Source: CAYPPG01 sp964412555 | Lineage (GTDB): Bacteria > Hinthialibacterota > Hinthialibacteria > Hinthialibacterales > Hinthialibacteraceae | NCBI GenBank assembly: GCA_964412555.1 | Contig: CAYPPG010000009.1 | Location: 1-64,000, forward strand | DNA: 64,000 nt | Direction of reading: 5' to 3' | In this document: positions 8,214-16,499 of the stretch, one piece after another | How the letters are laid out: each line of letters begins with the position of its first letter | Position numbering within the stretch: position 1 is the stretch's first letter | Translations under genes and position numbers: made by a program | The notes under the pieces: model-generated | The model's database searches: none | Seen by the model: the letters and a program-made list of their open reading frames with translations, nothing else | What the model was told of the DNA's origin: nothing

Positions 8214-8906
8214 CTAGCCGTAGGGATGAAAGGGTGAATATCCGATGAGGAGACGGCAGATGGGATCGACAGTAAGGCGAAAATAGGTGCCTAAAATGGA
8301 GATTCCGAGAATGAAGTCGGAGATCAATAACAGGAAGAGCACTTGCATGGAGTATTGGCGGAAATCGTCGAATTTGCGGGCGGCTTCATAGGGAAGAAAG
8401 TAGGAGAGAATCTTTTCACCGTCCAGAGGGAAAAGGGGAATAAGATTGAAGAACATTAAGCCCAGGTTGATGTAGACACCAATGATGAACACGAGAGTGG
8501 CGCCTTCGTAGAAGCCCATGAATTGAGGATTGTTGTTGACGTAGCGCCAGACGGCGTCCAATGTAAAAATACGGAAGAGGATCGCCAGCACAAATGCCTG
8601 GAGAAGATTGCTGGCCGGTCCGGCGGCGGAAACCAGCATGGTGTCACGGCGCAAACGGCGGAGCAAACGGGGATCGACCGGCACCGGCCGCCCCCAGCCG
8701 AAAAATCCGAAAAGAATGAACATCAGGCCGACGGGATCGAAATGAACAATCGGGTTCAGCGTCAAGCGACCCATGCGGGCGGCAGTGTCATCCCCACAAT
8801 GATACGCCATCCAGGCATGAGACATCTCATGGAGGGAAATCGCCAGGATGATCACGCTGAACATGGCGATTCCGACTTGCGGTGAATCCAACATAATCCA
8901 AAACAT
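8214..8906 (-). CDS. M50 family (site-2 protease-like) membrane metalloprotease
   Basis: A 230-residue polytopic membrane protein with the zinc motif HEMSH (26-30) in the first hydrophobic helix and the second ligand motif NLIPLFPLDGEKIL near residue 170, the N-x-x-P-x-x-P-L-D-G pattern of M50B proteases of the YwhC type. No PDZ domain is present, so this is the short form. GRPVPVDPRLLRRLRRD and SAAGPASNLLQA are also family-typical. The substrate is unknown. Start assignment is weak because the nearest AGGAG is about 15 bases upstream. Confidence 0.87.
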   Translation of the reverse strand: MFWIMLDSPQVGIAMFSVIILAISLHEMSHAWMAYHCGDDTAARMGRLTLNPIVHFDPVGLMFILFGFFGWGRPVPVDPRLLRRLRRDTMLVSAAGPASNLLQAFVLAILFRIFTLDAVWRYVNNNPQFMGFYEGATLVFIIGVYINLGLMFFNLIPLFPLDGEKILSYFLPYEAARKFDDFRQYSMQVLFLLLISDFILGISILGTYFRLTVDPICRLLIGYSPFHPYG

Positions 8907-9070
8907 GATTCTTGTTTCGCACTCCTGTTTCTATATTGACCGCCTGCGGAGATCTCTGTTTATTACGACAGCGAATGGCGGTGTATTTCTCCAAGAATCG
9001 CCCATTTCTATGAATGCGGCTATTCGTCATTGTAACCCAGTGGGATAAACTAACCAGTGTAAAGAGTCTT

Positions 9071-9344
9071 TCGCCCTTACAGGGCTGATTCTATTAAAGT
9101 TTGTTTCAAACCCAGGGCGTTGCCCGTGGGCTATCTTATGTCACCCCCTTGGGGTGATGTATTGTTTTTTTTCATTTCATTAAGAATCCCGGCAACTGCC
9201 CGTGGGTTATCATTTTTACCATAATGAGAATCCCGAAAATTGCCTGTAGATTATTATTTTTAACCCCAAAGGGGTATAAGAAATAAGCCAGCGGGCAACG
9301 CCCCTGGTAACTGATTCAGAATAGAACACCGCCCTGAAAGGGCA
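9071..9344. repeat. Imperfect inverted-repeat intergenic element
   Basis: The 506-base gap 8907-9412 holds no gene. Its left arm has three short palindromes in order (CGCCCTTACAGGGCTG, CCCAGGGCGTTGCCC, CACCCCCTTGGGGTG). The right arm has the same three in reverse order and complement (AACCCCAAAGGGGT, GGGCAACGCCCCTGG, GCCCTGAAAGGGC). The middle (9180-9260) contains two degenerate copies of AATCCCG...TGCC. The whole element could fold into one long hairpin, like a non-autonomous (MITE-like) element. No target-site duplication is evident. Confidence 0.7.
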
Positions 9345-9412
9345 TAAGACATCAACATTTGATACATGTGGATTATCAATTATTTAAACATTTCATATAC
9401 AGGAGAAAATAA

Positions 9413-10516
9413 ATGGCGCATGTGGCAATTGGCATCGATTTGGGCGGCACATTTATCAAGGCGGGATTGGTGAGCGAGACCGGAGAAGTCTTGCAGCGGT
9501 ATACAAAACCGACAGAAGCACACGAGGGCAGGGCCACGGTAGTCAAAAATATCGGGGATTTGATCGAAGAGGTGATCGAGTCGGAGGCGATGCAGGGTCG
9601 GAAAGATGATCTGGAGGGGATTGGGATCGGCAGCCCGGGACTGATCAATCATGAAGAAGGATCGATCCGCCGGCCGGTGAACATCCCCGGATGGGACGAG
9701 TGGGTTTGTGTACGTGAGATTTATAATTCACGTTTCAGCCAGTACAACGTCAATACGTGGGTCGATAACGACGCCAATGTTGCCGCTCTTGCTGAAGCGA
9801 TGTTTGGCGCAGGAAAGGGGAAGAAGGTCGTCTTGTTGTTGACGCTGGGAACCGGAGTCGGCGGCGGGATTGTCATGGGAAACAAGGTGTATCATGGCGC
9901 AGCCGGCTTCGGTGGGGAACTGGGGCACATGATGGTCAATCCAAGCGGTCCGGTATGCGGCTGCGGTAATGAGGGATGCCTGGAAACGTATGCGTCTGCG
10001 AACGGAATCGCACACTATGCCCAGGGGCGCGCGAAGGTCGATCATATTCCGACAATCCTCAAGAAGATGTGTGATGAAGCGTGGCAGGAGGAGTGGAAAG
10101 AAATCCGGAGTGAAATCGAAAAAGTATCTGAGAAGACGGGAGATGCTCTGGATGAGCAACTTTCCGAACTCCAGGATCGTTTGCAGAAGCATAAATGGAG
10201 TTTGATTTCCTCCAAGATGGTCTATGAGGCGGCACTGAAGGGCGACGAGGTGGCGCTGGATGTGGTTGAACACGCCGGGCGGCATTTGGGCATCGGCCTC
10301 GCTACGCTGATTGTTTGCTTCAATCCCGACATCATTTGCATCGGTGGCGGTGGCGGTGAGATGGGCGAAATGCTCTTCAAACACGCCCGAAAAGAAATCG
10401 CAAAACGGGTGTTCTTTCATAATCTGTATCCGTATGATGAGCGAATCGTGCAGGCAAAGTTCAAGAATGACGCGGGGATTGTGGGGGCAGCTTGTTTGGT
10501 GTTTGAGAATGCGTGA
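9413..10516 (+). CDS. ROK family sugar kinase (glucokinase-like)
   Basis: A 367-residue ROK protein with phosphate-binding DLGGT (9-13), catalytic Asp120 in WVDNDANVAALAE, the phosphate-2 segment LTLGTGVGGGIV, GGELGH (168-172), and the zinc motif CGCGNEGC (182-189). These make it a kinase rather than a ROK repressor, since no N-terminal HTH is present. It is about 40-50 residues longer than usual because of a charged helical insertion at about 205-265. Glucose is the likeliest substrate, but N-acetylmannosamine or fructose are possible. The ATG follows ACAGGAGAAAATAA. It ends six bases from a convergent gene. Confidence 0.9.
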   Translation: MAHVAIGIDLGGTFIKAGLVSETGEVLQRYTKPTEAHEGRATVVKNIGDLIEEVIESEAMQGRKDDLEGIGIGSPGLINHEEGSIRRPVNIPGWDEWVCVREIYNSRFSQYNVNTWVDNDANVAALAEAMFGAGKGKKVVLLLTLGTGVGGGIVMGNKVYHGAAGFGGELGHMMVNPSGPVCGCGNEGCLETYASANGIAHYAQGRAKVDHIPTILKKMCDEAWQEEWKEIRSEIEKVSEKTGDALDEQLSELQDRLQKHKWSLISSKMVYEAALKGDEVALDVVEHAGRHLGIGLATLIVCFNPDIICIGGGGGEMGEMLFKHARKEIAKRVFFHNLYPYDERIVQAKFKNDAGIVGAACLVFENA

Positions 10517-10522
10517 AACGTT

Positions 10523-11416
10523 TCACACAGTCAATTCTTCCTGCTCAATTTCCTCCGGATCTTTCACAAATGTATTGACATACACAAGCATGTCTTGAAG
10601 AACAGTGACTTTGTTACGCAGGATGGCGGCGTGCCCTTGAATGACCGTTTGGAGATCGGCAAGGTCGGTTTGGCGAATTTGGCCGCTGGTTTTGGGGAGC
10701 TTCACTTCACGGTCTATCAATATTTTGGCGAGTTGTTCATAAGAGCGCCGGTATCCGCGAACCAAAACATCGCTCTTTTTGAACCATTCCGGTATCACTT
10801 CCTTTTGCACCAAAGCGGACAAGGTACTGAGCATTATTCTTTCCCGGTCATACGCAAGGATTTGGGATTTCAGCAGTAATCCCAAATCTTTCAAGTACTT
10901 ATTGAGGATTTCCTTGGTGACGGCGTAACCGACTTTTTCGCTGCGGATCAGATCGGTGAGTTCGCGTTTGTGGGTATACAGGCTGCCGCGCAGAAGCGAA
11001 GAGAGCCGTTCGATTTTGTGGAGTTTGTCTTTCATGGCGGCGCGGCGGTCGATGCCGAACGATTTGGGGAAATGGGTGAATAGGAAGTAGTTCAGTTTTT
11101 TAGAGCACCGGGCCGAGTGCAGGCAGTCCTGAAAGATTTTCTTTTCACTGGTGTTGAGATAAAGGGCGAGCAATTCCTCCAAATTCTCATACTTTTGCTC
11201 GATCGGCCGCAGTGTTTCCTCATCGGCGGAGGCGTCGCGCAACACCAGGTTGATGTTGGCGAAGAGATTCCGGCACCCGGGATAGGATTCGAACACTTCT
11301 TTACCCTTTTCCAAATTATAGAGCCTCATGGAGAGTAGGGTGATATCTTTTTTGACTTGCTGCGCGATAAAAGCGTAACCTTTCATTCCAAACTCAACCC
11401 CATATGGACAGTGCAT
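10523..11416 (-). CDS. Hypothetical helix-rich protein
   Basis: About 297 residues, strongly alpha-helical and charged throughout with no membrane segment or signal peptide. No family is recognised. Segments worth noting are LFANINLVLRDASADEE, CSKKLNYFLFTHFPKSFG and a Lys/Arg-rich middle. The start is uncertain: ATG 11416, TTG 11425 and ATG 11386 all lack a good ribosome site. The 463-base gap upstream (to 11879) carries no gene, only a dispersed hairpin repeat, so its promoter is presumably there. Confidence 0.6.
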   Translation of the reverse strand: MHCPYGVEFGMKGYAFIAQQVKKDITLLSMRLYNLEKGKEVFESYPGCRNLFANINLVLRDASADEETLRPIEQKYENLEELLALYLNTSEKKIFQDCLHSARCSKKLNYFLFTHFPKSFGIDRRAAMKDKLHKIERLSSLLRGSLYTHKRELTDLIRSEKVGYAVTKEILNKYLKDLGLLLKSQILAYDRERIMLSTLSALVQKEVIPEWFKKSDVLVRGYRRSYEQLAKILIDREVKLPKTSGQIRQTDLADLQTVIQGHAAILRNKVTVLQDMLVYVNTFVKDPEEIEQEELTV

Positions 11417-11586
11417 AACCAACAAAGTTGATCATATTGGTCAATATTAGCAGCAAGTGTCGTAAAATGAAGGGGGTGTTGTAATTTTTTTGGATATTCG
11501 TTTGGTAGGATTCCCACCTTATAACCTCCCAAGAGCAAGGAGAAAAATTAAAGTGATCATGTTTCGGAATAGAGATGGTGGAGAGG

Positions 11587-11660
11587 CATGGGCATACTTC
11601 GCTTGCCCATGGTACCCCCTGATGAAACGGGTTTTTGTTGGCGGTTTTTAAAGTAACACA
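11587..11660. repeat. Dispersed hairpin repeat, diverged copy
   Basis: A hairpin (CATGGGCA / TGCCCATG around ACTTCGCT) followed by GGTACCCC and, 40 bases on, TTTTTAAAGTAACACA. The same order occurs at 31345-31470 and, without the tail, in the array at 49.2-49.6 kb. Nothing else was found in 11417-11879. Confidence 0.55.
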
Positions 11661-11879
11661 TTGACAGGTAACGCTATTGCGATGCCCATTCCCCATAAGC
11701 CGTTATCTTGAATGATGTTCAGTATCATCCGTGAAAGGTCAAGATGTAGTTCATTACCCATTTTACAAAGCCACAGCTATTCTGTATAATTAAAGTCAAC
11801 GTTTGTGTAGAATGATTCACACATTACAACCTATTGAGGGTCGATTGACAGGAGTATCAAACCAAGAAAGGTACACCGG

Positions 11880-12086
11880 ATGTCTTCGAATGATCCATCC
11901 AACCTGAAAATTGATAAAACGGCTTTTTCAATCGGACATCTCACCGATGAATCCGATGAAAAATCCTATTGGCTATCGCGCACACCACAGGAGCGATTGC
12001 AACATATGGAAGTATTACGCCGGTTTAACTATGGAGATCGAGTTTACGAACGACTTCAAAGAGTTCTTGAGATTGCTCAACTCTAA
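11880..12086 (+). CDS. Small protein upstream of nucleotidyltransferase (antitoxin-like)
   Basis: A 68-residue protein with the C-terminal signature YWLSRTPQERLQHMEVLRR then RLQRVLEIAQL, a pattern common in small proteins encoded just before minimal nucleotidyltransferases. It overlaps the next gene by 56 bases in another frame, so translation is probably coupled. AAAGG precedes the ATG. By analogy with nucleotidyltransferase-type toxin-antitoxin pairs it may be the regulatory or antitoxin partner. That role is inference. Confidence 0.7.
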   Translation: MSSNDPSNLKIDKTAFSIGHLTDESDEKSYWLSRTPQERLQHMEVLRRFNYGDRVYERLQRVLEIAQL

Positions 12087-12477
12087 CCAAGTGGAGTATC
12101 TTGTGGTAGGTGGTTATGCTGTCGCCTATTACGGATATCCTCGTGCCACGAATGATCTCGATATTTGGATTGCAATGCACCCTGAAAATGCACAACGGCT
12201 GGTTTCAGTACTTACTGAATTCGGATTTAACACCCCGAATGTAACGCCAGATATTTTTCTAAAAGAACACAACGTGATTCGACTGGGGAATCCACCCATC
12301 CGCATCAAGATTTTGACAACGATTTCGGGTGTAGAATTCAACGCATGTTACGCAGAGCGTGTTGTAGATACGATCAATGGAATACCCGTGAACATAATCA
12401 GTTTACCTCGATTAAAAGAAAACAAAAGAAAAAGCGGAAGATTGAAGGATTTAAGTGACTTAGAGTATCTTCCGTAA
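12031..12477 (+). CDS. Minimal nucleotidyltransferase (possible toxin-antitoxin partner)
   Basis: A 148-residue protein with the nucleotidyltransferase core VEYLVVGGYAVAYYGYPRA followed by TNDLDIWI. The two Asp of D-L-D are the metal ligands. The frame can be extended upstream to 11911, but the extra 40 residues are low-complexity translation of the overlapping gene, so the ATG at 12031 is preferred. With the overlapping small gene at 11880 it forms a compact two-gene unit widely seen in bacteria as an accessory module. The C-terminal ISLPRLKENKRKSGRLKDLSDLEYL is family-typical. Confidence 0.82.
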   Translation: MEIEFTNDFKEFLRLLNSNQVEYLVVGGYAVAYYGYPRATNDLDIWIAMHPENAQRLVSVLTEFGFNTPNVTPDIFLKEHNVIRLGNPPIRIKILTTISGVEFNACYAERVVDTINGIPVNIISLPRLKENKRKSGRLKDLSDLEYLP

Positions 12478-12501
12478 AAATGTCCGGTGCATTAATTTGT
12501 T

Positions 12502-12624
12502 TTGAGTAAACCACGCAGAGATCCCAGGAAAACCTCCGATGAGATCATTGAAAAAATCGCGGAATGATCTCCTGAAGAACGTCAAAAAGTGGAGGAGTTT
12601 TTACTATCCAACAAAAAAAGATGA
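12502..12624 (+). pseudogene. Decayed small antitoxin-like gene
   Basis: Frame LSKPRRDPRKTSDEIIEK followed by IAE, a TGA stop (12565), then SPEERQKVEEFLLSNKKR in the same frame. SPEERQKVEEFL resembles the C-terminus of DUF2281-type antitoxins. The interrupting stop and the absence of a toxin next to it suggest a remnant. Part of the accessory island 11.9-15.7 kb. Confidence 0.35.
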
Positions 12625-12724
12625 GAGAGATTGATTTTATGCAAAGTGAGAAATTATTAGGTATCAATACCTTGTACATTTGTTCATTAAAGCGTAAAAT
12701 GGTGATAAAAAATGGGGGATTAAA

Positions 12725-13567
12725 ATGATTGCAGATGACAAGCCGATAATCAAATTATTGCAGGGTGATTGTTTGTATCAATTGAAAAAAATCCAGACCA
12801 ATACAATCGATTTAATTGTTACTTCTCCTCCCTATGCTGATGCGAGAAAAAATACATATGGAGGTATTCATCCAGATAAATACGCGGATTGGTTTTTACC
12901 TATAACAGATGAATTGAAAAGAGTACTAAAATCTACAGGAACATTTATCCTGAATATTAAAGAAAAGGTTCATCACGGAGAAAGGCACACATATGTTATA
13001 GATATAATATATTGTATGAGAAAAAGAGGTTGGCTTTGGACAGAAGAATTTATATGGCATAAGAAAAATTGTTATCCAGGGAAATGGCCAAATCGATTTC
13101 GGGATGCCTGGGAAAGGCTTTTACAATTTAACAAACAAAAAAAATTTAAAATGTTTCAAGAAGAGGTCATGGTTCCTATTGGAGATTGGTCTAAATCCAG
13201 ATTAAAAAAATTGAGTAATTCCGATAAGTTTCGTGATGAATCGAAAGTCAATAGTGGTTTTGGGAAAAATGTTTCAAATTGGCTAAATCGTGATCTAGTT
13301 TATCCCACAAATGTGTTACATATGGCTACAGAATGTTACAATCGAAATCACAGCGCAACATTTCCTGCGTCATTGCCTGAATGGTTTATTAAACTTTTTA
13401 CGGAAGAAGACGATTGGATTTTGGACCCGTTTATGGGTTCAGGCACGACGTTACAAGTTGCCCAAAAAATGGGGCGTAACGCAATTGGTATTGATATTGA
13501 TGAACAGTATATTAAAATGGCCAAGAATATTATTGAAAAAAACGGCATGCAGAGGAAATTGTTTTGA
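12725..13567 (+). CDS. Type II DNA methyltransferase (beta class, probably N4-cytosine)
   Basis: A 280-residue methyltransferase. The catalytic motif TSPPY (33-37) comes before the AdoMet-binding motif DPFMGSGTT (234-242), the order of beta-class enzymes. SPPY is most common in N4-cytosine methyltransferases, though some adenine enzymes have it. LLQGDCLYQLKKI is the usual N-terminal GDC block. It modifies host DNA to protect against the next gene product, and the stop TGA overlaps the endonuclease ATG by one base (TGATG). Base composition is clearly more AT-rich than the neighbours, a sign of transfer. Recognition sequence cannot be read from the protein. Confidence 0.93.
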   Translation: MIADDKPIIKLLQGDCLYQLKKIQTNTIDLIVTSPPYADARKNTYGGIHPDKYADWFLPITDELKRVLKSTGTFILNIKEKVHHGERHTYVIDIIYCMRKRGWLWTEEFIWHKKNCYPGKWPNRFRDAWERLLQFNKQKKFKMFQEEVMVPIGDWSKSRLKKLSNSDKFRDESKVNSGFGKNVSNWLNRDLVYPTNVLHMATECYNRNHSATFPASLPEWFIKLFTEEDDWILDPFMGSGTTLQVAQKMGRNAIGIDIDEQYIKMAKNIIEKNGMQRKLF

Positions 13568-14373
13568 TGAATGATGTTAAACCACTCTATGAATATGTTA
13601 AAATGTTTGTCAAAAACAATATCAATATTTTTCATGAAAGAAGAATAAAAAAATTAAAAGAATTAAAACTTAAGAAAATACTAAAAAGGAAGAATCCGTA
13701 TTTATTTAAAGTTAAAAATATACGTACATCAGAAGAATTAATTAAATCTTTATTAGAAGCACATTTGTCATCTCAAGAAGAAGGATTATTTGGCGGGTTT
13801 TTGGAACAATTAGCAATCCACATAAGCAAGAAGCATGGCGGTAGAAAATCCTCTTCCAAAGGAATAGATTTGGAATTTGATCGCAATGGGAAAAGATATA
13901 TTGTAACAATCAAATCAGGCCCAAATTGGGGAAACAGTGGACAAATTACTGATATGATACAAAGTTTTCAAGAAGCAAAGGTTCGATTAAAAACGAATAA
14001 TCCAAATATCGAAATTATTGCCGTAAATGGTTGTTGCTATGGTCAGGATGGCAAACCATACAAAAAGAGGGATTACTATAAATTGTGTGGTCAAGAATTT
14101 TGGAAATTTATATCTGGTGATTCGAATTTATATAAAGATATTATTGAACCATTAGGATATAAGGCCAAAGAAAAAAATGAAGAATTTCTGGAAGCTTATG
14201 CACAAGTTATAAACCTATTCACAGATGAATTTAATAAAGATTTTTTATATGATGGAAAAATACATTGGGAAAAGTTGGTTGAATTCAATTCTTCAATTAG
14301 AAAAAAAACTCCTGAAAGAATAAATCAAAAAAGAAATGTTACAACAAGAATAAGGCGAAGACAAAGTAGATAG
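13567..14373 (+). CDS. Type II restriction endonuclease, PmeII-like family
   Basis: A 268-residue endonuclease. The conserved block FGGFLEQLA (76-83), GGRKSSSKGIDLEF (91-104) and YIVTIKSGPNWGNSGQ (111-126) matches the PmeII-like family. Asp101 and Lys116 fit a PD-(D/E)XK active site. The ATG at 13567 is favoured over the TTG one codon earlier, with AGAGGAAA upstream. The pair is a complete restriction-modification system with translational coupling, methylase first. The last 80 bases overlap an antisense reading frame from a broken PIN gene. Composition is AT-rich, as for its partner. Confidence 0.85.
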   Translation: MNDVKPLYEYVKMFVKNNINIFHERRIKKLKELKLKKILKRKNPYLFKVKNIRTSEELIKSLLEAHLSSQEEGLFGGFLEQLAIHISKKHGGRKSSSKGIDLEFDRNGKRYIVTIKSGPNWGNSGQITDMIQSFQEAKVRLKTNNPNIEIIAVNGCCYGQDGKPYKKRDYYKLCGQEFWKFISGDSNLYKDIIEPLGYKAKEKNEEFLEAYAQVINLFTDEFNKDFLYDGKIHWEKLVEFNSSIRKKTPERINQKRNVTTRIRRRQSR

Positions 14374-14493
14374 TTTTTCTTTTGTAACCACCGCACAATC
14401 CTCAAGAATGGCTAAAGCAATAACAAATGGATCAGCGCTTGAACGGTTTTCTGCAGCATGAAGGAGCGCACTTGTGTCAATGCTGTAATCCAT
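14293..14493 (-). pseudogene. Truncated PIN-domain (DUF4411-like) toxin remnant
   Basis: The frame starts MDYSIDTSALLHA, the typical N-terminus of DUF4411/PIN ribonucleases with the first catalytic Asp, and then jumps directly to SADPFVIALAILEDCAVVTK, which is normally about 100 residues further on. After TKEK the sequence turns into antisense of the endonuclease gene. So the middle and the C-terminus are both missing. It starts 17 bases inside the upstream XRE-ImmA gene, the usual operon order for this pair. Confidence 0.7.
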
Positions 14494-15664
14494 GGAACGG
14501 CTCTTTGATTTGTTGTTCTATTTTATCAAGGTGCTTCAGTTTCACCCCCAAGAAATCAGAAACATCACTTGCGGTGATATAGTTTTGATAATAATTATCA
14601 AGGACAAGACGAACAAACAATTTTCCGGATTGACTGACCGCTTTACTGGATGGAGAGGGAAATCCTTGCGTGCTTATCTCTCGCTGAGATTGATATTCCT
14701 CCAATAATTCTCTTCTTTTCTCTTGATATAAATCGGTGGAGGTTTTCTCCAAAATCAGCAATCGGCGCAAAATTACCTCTCGGCTAATTCCATACCGATT
14801 CGCCAATGTTTTCAATTCCGAATCTTCCCATTTTTCACCCACGGACTTATGCAAGACCATATCCTCATGAAGAAGTTCTTCCTGTGGAACCAGAGCCGCC
14901 CCCGCAACACGGTTGCAGAAAACCTCAATCGCTCTTTCTTCCGGAGGTAAATGTTCATCTTCCTGCAAGTCGCAAATACCACTGATTCGGAGAGCAAGAT
15001 GGACCAATTCATGAAACATCGTGAAGATTCTTGCACTCGGTGACTCTTTTGAATTCACAACCACAGCAGGAAGCCGAGAACCGCTGATGGAAAATCCTCT
15101 GGCCTCATCCGGATCAATGGACGACGTTTGGAAAACCAGGATACCCGCGTTTTCGAATTTTGCTTTGAACGCGTTCAGAGAACCGTAGTGGGGTTCCCAA
15201 CGTTTCTGTTCCTTGATGTCAACGTTCAGAAATCTTCTTATCTTGCCGGCCAATTCATCCGGATCGTCGGAAAGTTTCGCTTGCAGAGTAAATTCAGGAG
15301 ACTCAAGTTCGAGGAAATCATACAGTTCTAGAGCGATCTCCCTCCGGTCAGCCGCACGCCGAATCTCATAACGAAGGTCGGCAGACATTGTTCCTGGTGA
15401 AAAACCAGGAAGGTGGCGAAAATCGCGAAGTGCATCAAAATCTTTGGGTGGTTTTGGCAAATAAAAAACCGCCGAGGGACGATGATAGATTCTCCCAAGA
15501 TTTCGGAGTTGTTTGATCGTAGGCTGAGAGTGACCAGATTCCCATTCCTCGATACGCTGAGGTGTAGTTTGGGCTTTCCGTGCCGCTTCCTCAAGGGACA
15601 ATCCAGCACTTTTTCTCGCCCATTGCAGCATTTCCGGTTTCACAAGGGCTTTCACACTTGCCAT
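14477..15664 (-). CDS. XRE-type HTH regulator fused to ImmA/IrrE metallopeptidase
   Basis: A 395-residue protein. The HTH (WARKSAGLSLEEAARKAQ, about 15-45) is followed by an ImmA/IrrE-type zinc peptidase with HELVH (218-222) and the downstream Glu/Asn helix IEVFCNRVAGAALVP. In phages and toxin-antitoxin modules such proteins cleave or sense repressors. Here it heads an operon with a DUF4411 PIN toxin gene, now broken, so it probably served as antitoxin/regulator. A longer frame starts at 15712 but the ATG at 15664 (MASVKALVKPEML) matches where homologues usually begin. The intact regulator beside a dead toxin gene may survive for regulation or simply be recent. Confidence 0.87.
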   Translation of the reverse strand: MASVKALVKPEMLQWARKSAGLSLEEAARKAQTTPQRIEEWESGHSQPTIKQLRNLGRIYHRPSAVFYLPKPPKDFDALRDFRHLPGFSPGTMSADLRYEIRRAADRREIALELYDFLELESPEFTLQAKLSDDPDELAGKIRRFLNVDIKEQKRWEPHYGSLNAFKAKFENAGILVFQTSSIDPDEARGFSISGSRLPAVVVNSKESPSARIFTMFHELVHLALRISGICDLQEDEHLPPEERAIEVFCNRVAGAALVPQEELLHEDMVLHKSVGEKWEDSELKTLANRYGISREVILRRLLILEKTSTDLYQEKRRELLEEYQSQREISTQGFPSPSSKAVSQSGKLFVRLVLDNYYQNYITASDVSDFLGVKLKHLDKIEQQIKEPFHGLQH

Positions 15665-15810
15665 CGTCACGCACCCAAACCTAAAAGAATTCAGGAAAAT
15701 GTATTCATACAACGAATACTAGCAGAAATCTTTCTTTTTCTCCAATTGAGACGTTGATTTTCAGCACTGTTAATATCTGTTATATGCTATATTCACTCCT
15801 GAGTACACCC

Positions 15811-15860
15811 CCCATCCTGTAAATCCCAAAATCCAGGCCAATCCCGATTCAGACAAAAAA
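15811..15860. repeat. Dispersed repeat (CATCCTG...CAGACAAA), single arm
   Basis: On the minus strand reads TGTCTGAATCGGGATTGGCC, then GGGATTTACAGGATGGG. The same 50-base sequence occurs as inverted pairs at 30103-30288 and 41121-41298. Confidence 0.75.
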
Positions 15861-15950
15861 ATTTTCCCCCACAATTACTTCCCATTTTTTGCGCCTCCCC
15901 ACATATATATAGAGGGACATACCATTTTCACACAAAAAGGAAGACAAAAA

Positions 15951-16439
15951 ATGAACCAAACAATCACACCTCCAACCGATTTTACCGACATCGAAGCGAA
16001 TACCAAAGAATTCCTCCGCAACCATCTCAAAACCATCGAATTGATGCTCTCCCGCATGGCAACGAAAATGTCGGACGATGACGACGTAAACGATCCCAAA
16101 ACAAAATCCTTCTACCGTCTCTATTCAAGCACCGTGCGTCTTTACATGAGTGTATACAAACTCGCCGAATCCAAATCGGCCGATTCGGCACAACCACTTG
16201 ATTCACAAGAGATTATACAAAAATCAAACAAAAAGAAACACAAGAAAGACAAAACAGTAAAACAGCCGAACTCGTTAAATGAATACAAACAACCGGCTAC
16301 GGAAAAGAAATCTGCCCTAAGAATCGATTTTGAAAATGGAAAAGCGCAAAACCCGGAAATAAACACCAACGGCAAAATTTTCCCAAATTGGCCTCAAAAT
16401 ACAGCGATCCAGGATCCAATCTTCGCACAAACCGGGTAA
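15951..16439 (+). CDS. Hypothetical protein
   Basis: A 162-residue soluble protein. Residues 1-75 look helical (NTKEFLRNHLKTIELMLSRM), followed by a Lys-rich, low-complexity linker (KSNKKKHKKDKTVKQ) and a disordered tail. No family is recognised. The ATG is supported by GGAAG eight bases upstream and a short AT-rich leader, so it is probably real. It lies between the accessory island and the sulfatase gene. Confidence 0.6.
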   Translation: MNQTITPPTDFTDIEANTKEFLRNHLKTIELMLSRMATKMSDDDDVNDPKTKSFYRLYSSTVRLYMSVYKLAESKSADSAQPLDSQEIIQKSNKKKHKKDKTVKQPNSLNEYKQPATEKKSALRIDFENGKAQNPEINTNGKIFPNWPQNTAIQDPIFAQTG

Positions 16440-16499
16440 AAGGAGACCTATTCAAACAGAATTCGTCACGAAAAAGAGATATGGACAAATTTGGGGAGA

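Noticed and set aside
11394..11696. A 100-codon frame upstream of the helical hypothetical gene
   Set aside because: It covers a dispersed hairpin repeat and reads as low-complexity. No ribosome site.
11911..12030. N-terminal extension of the nucleotidyltransferase
   Set aside because: The 40 extra residues are out-of-frame translation of the overlapping small gene, whose own sequence fits a known family pattern.
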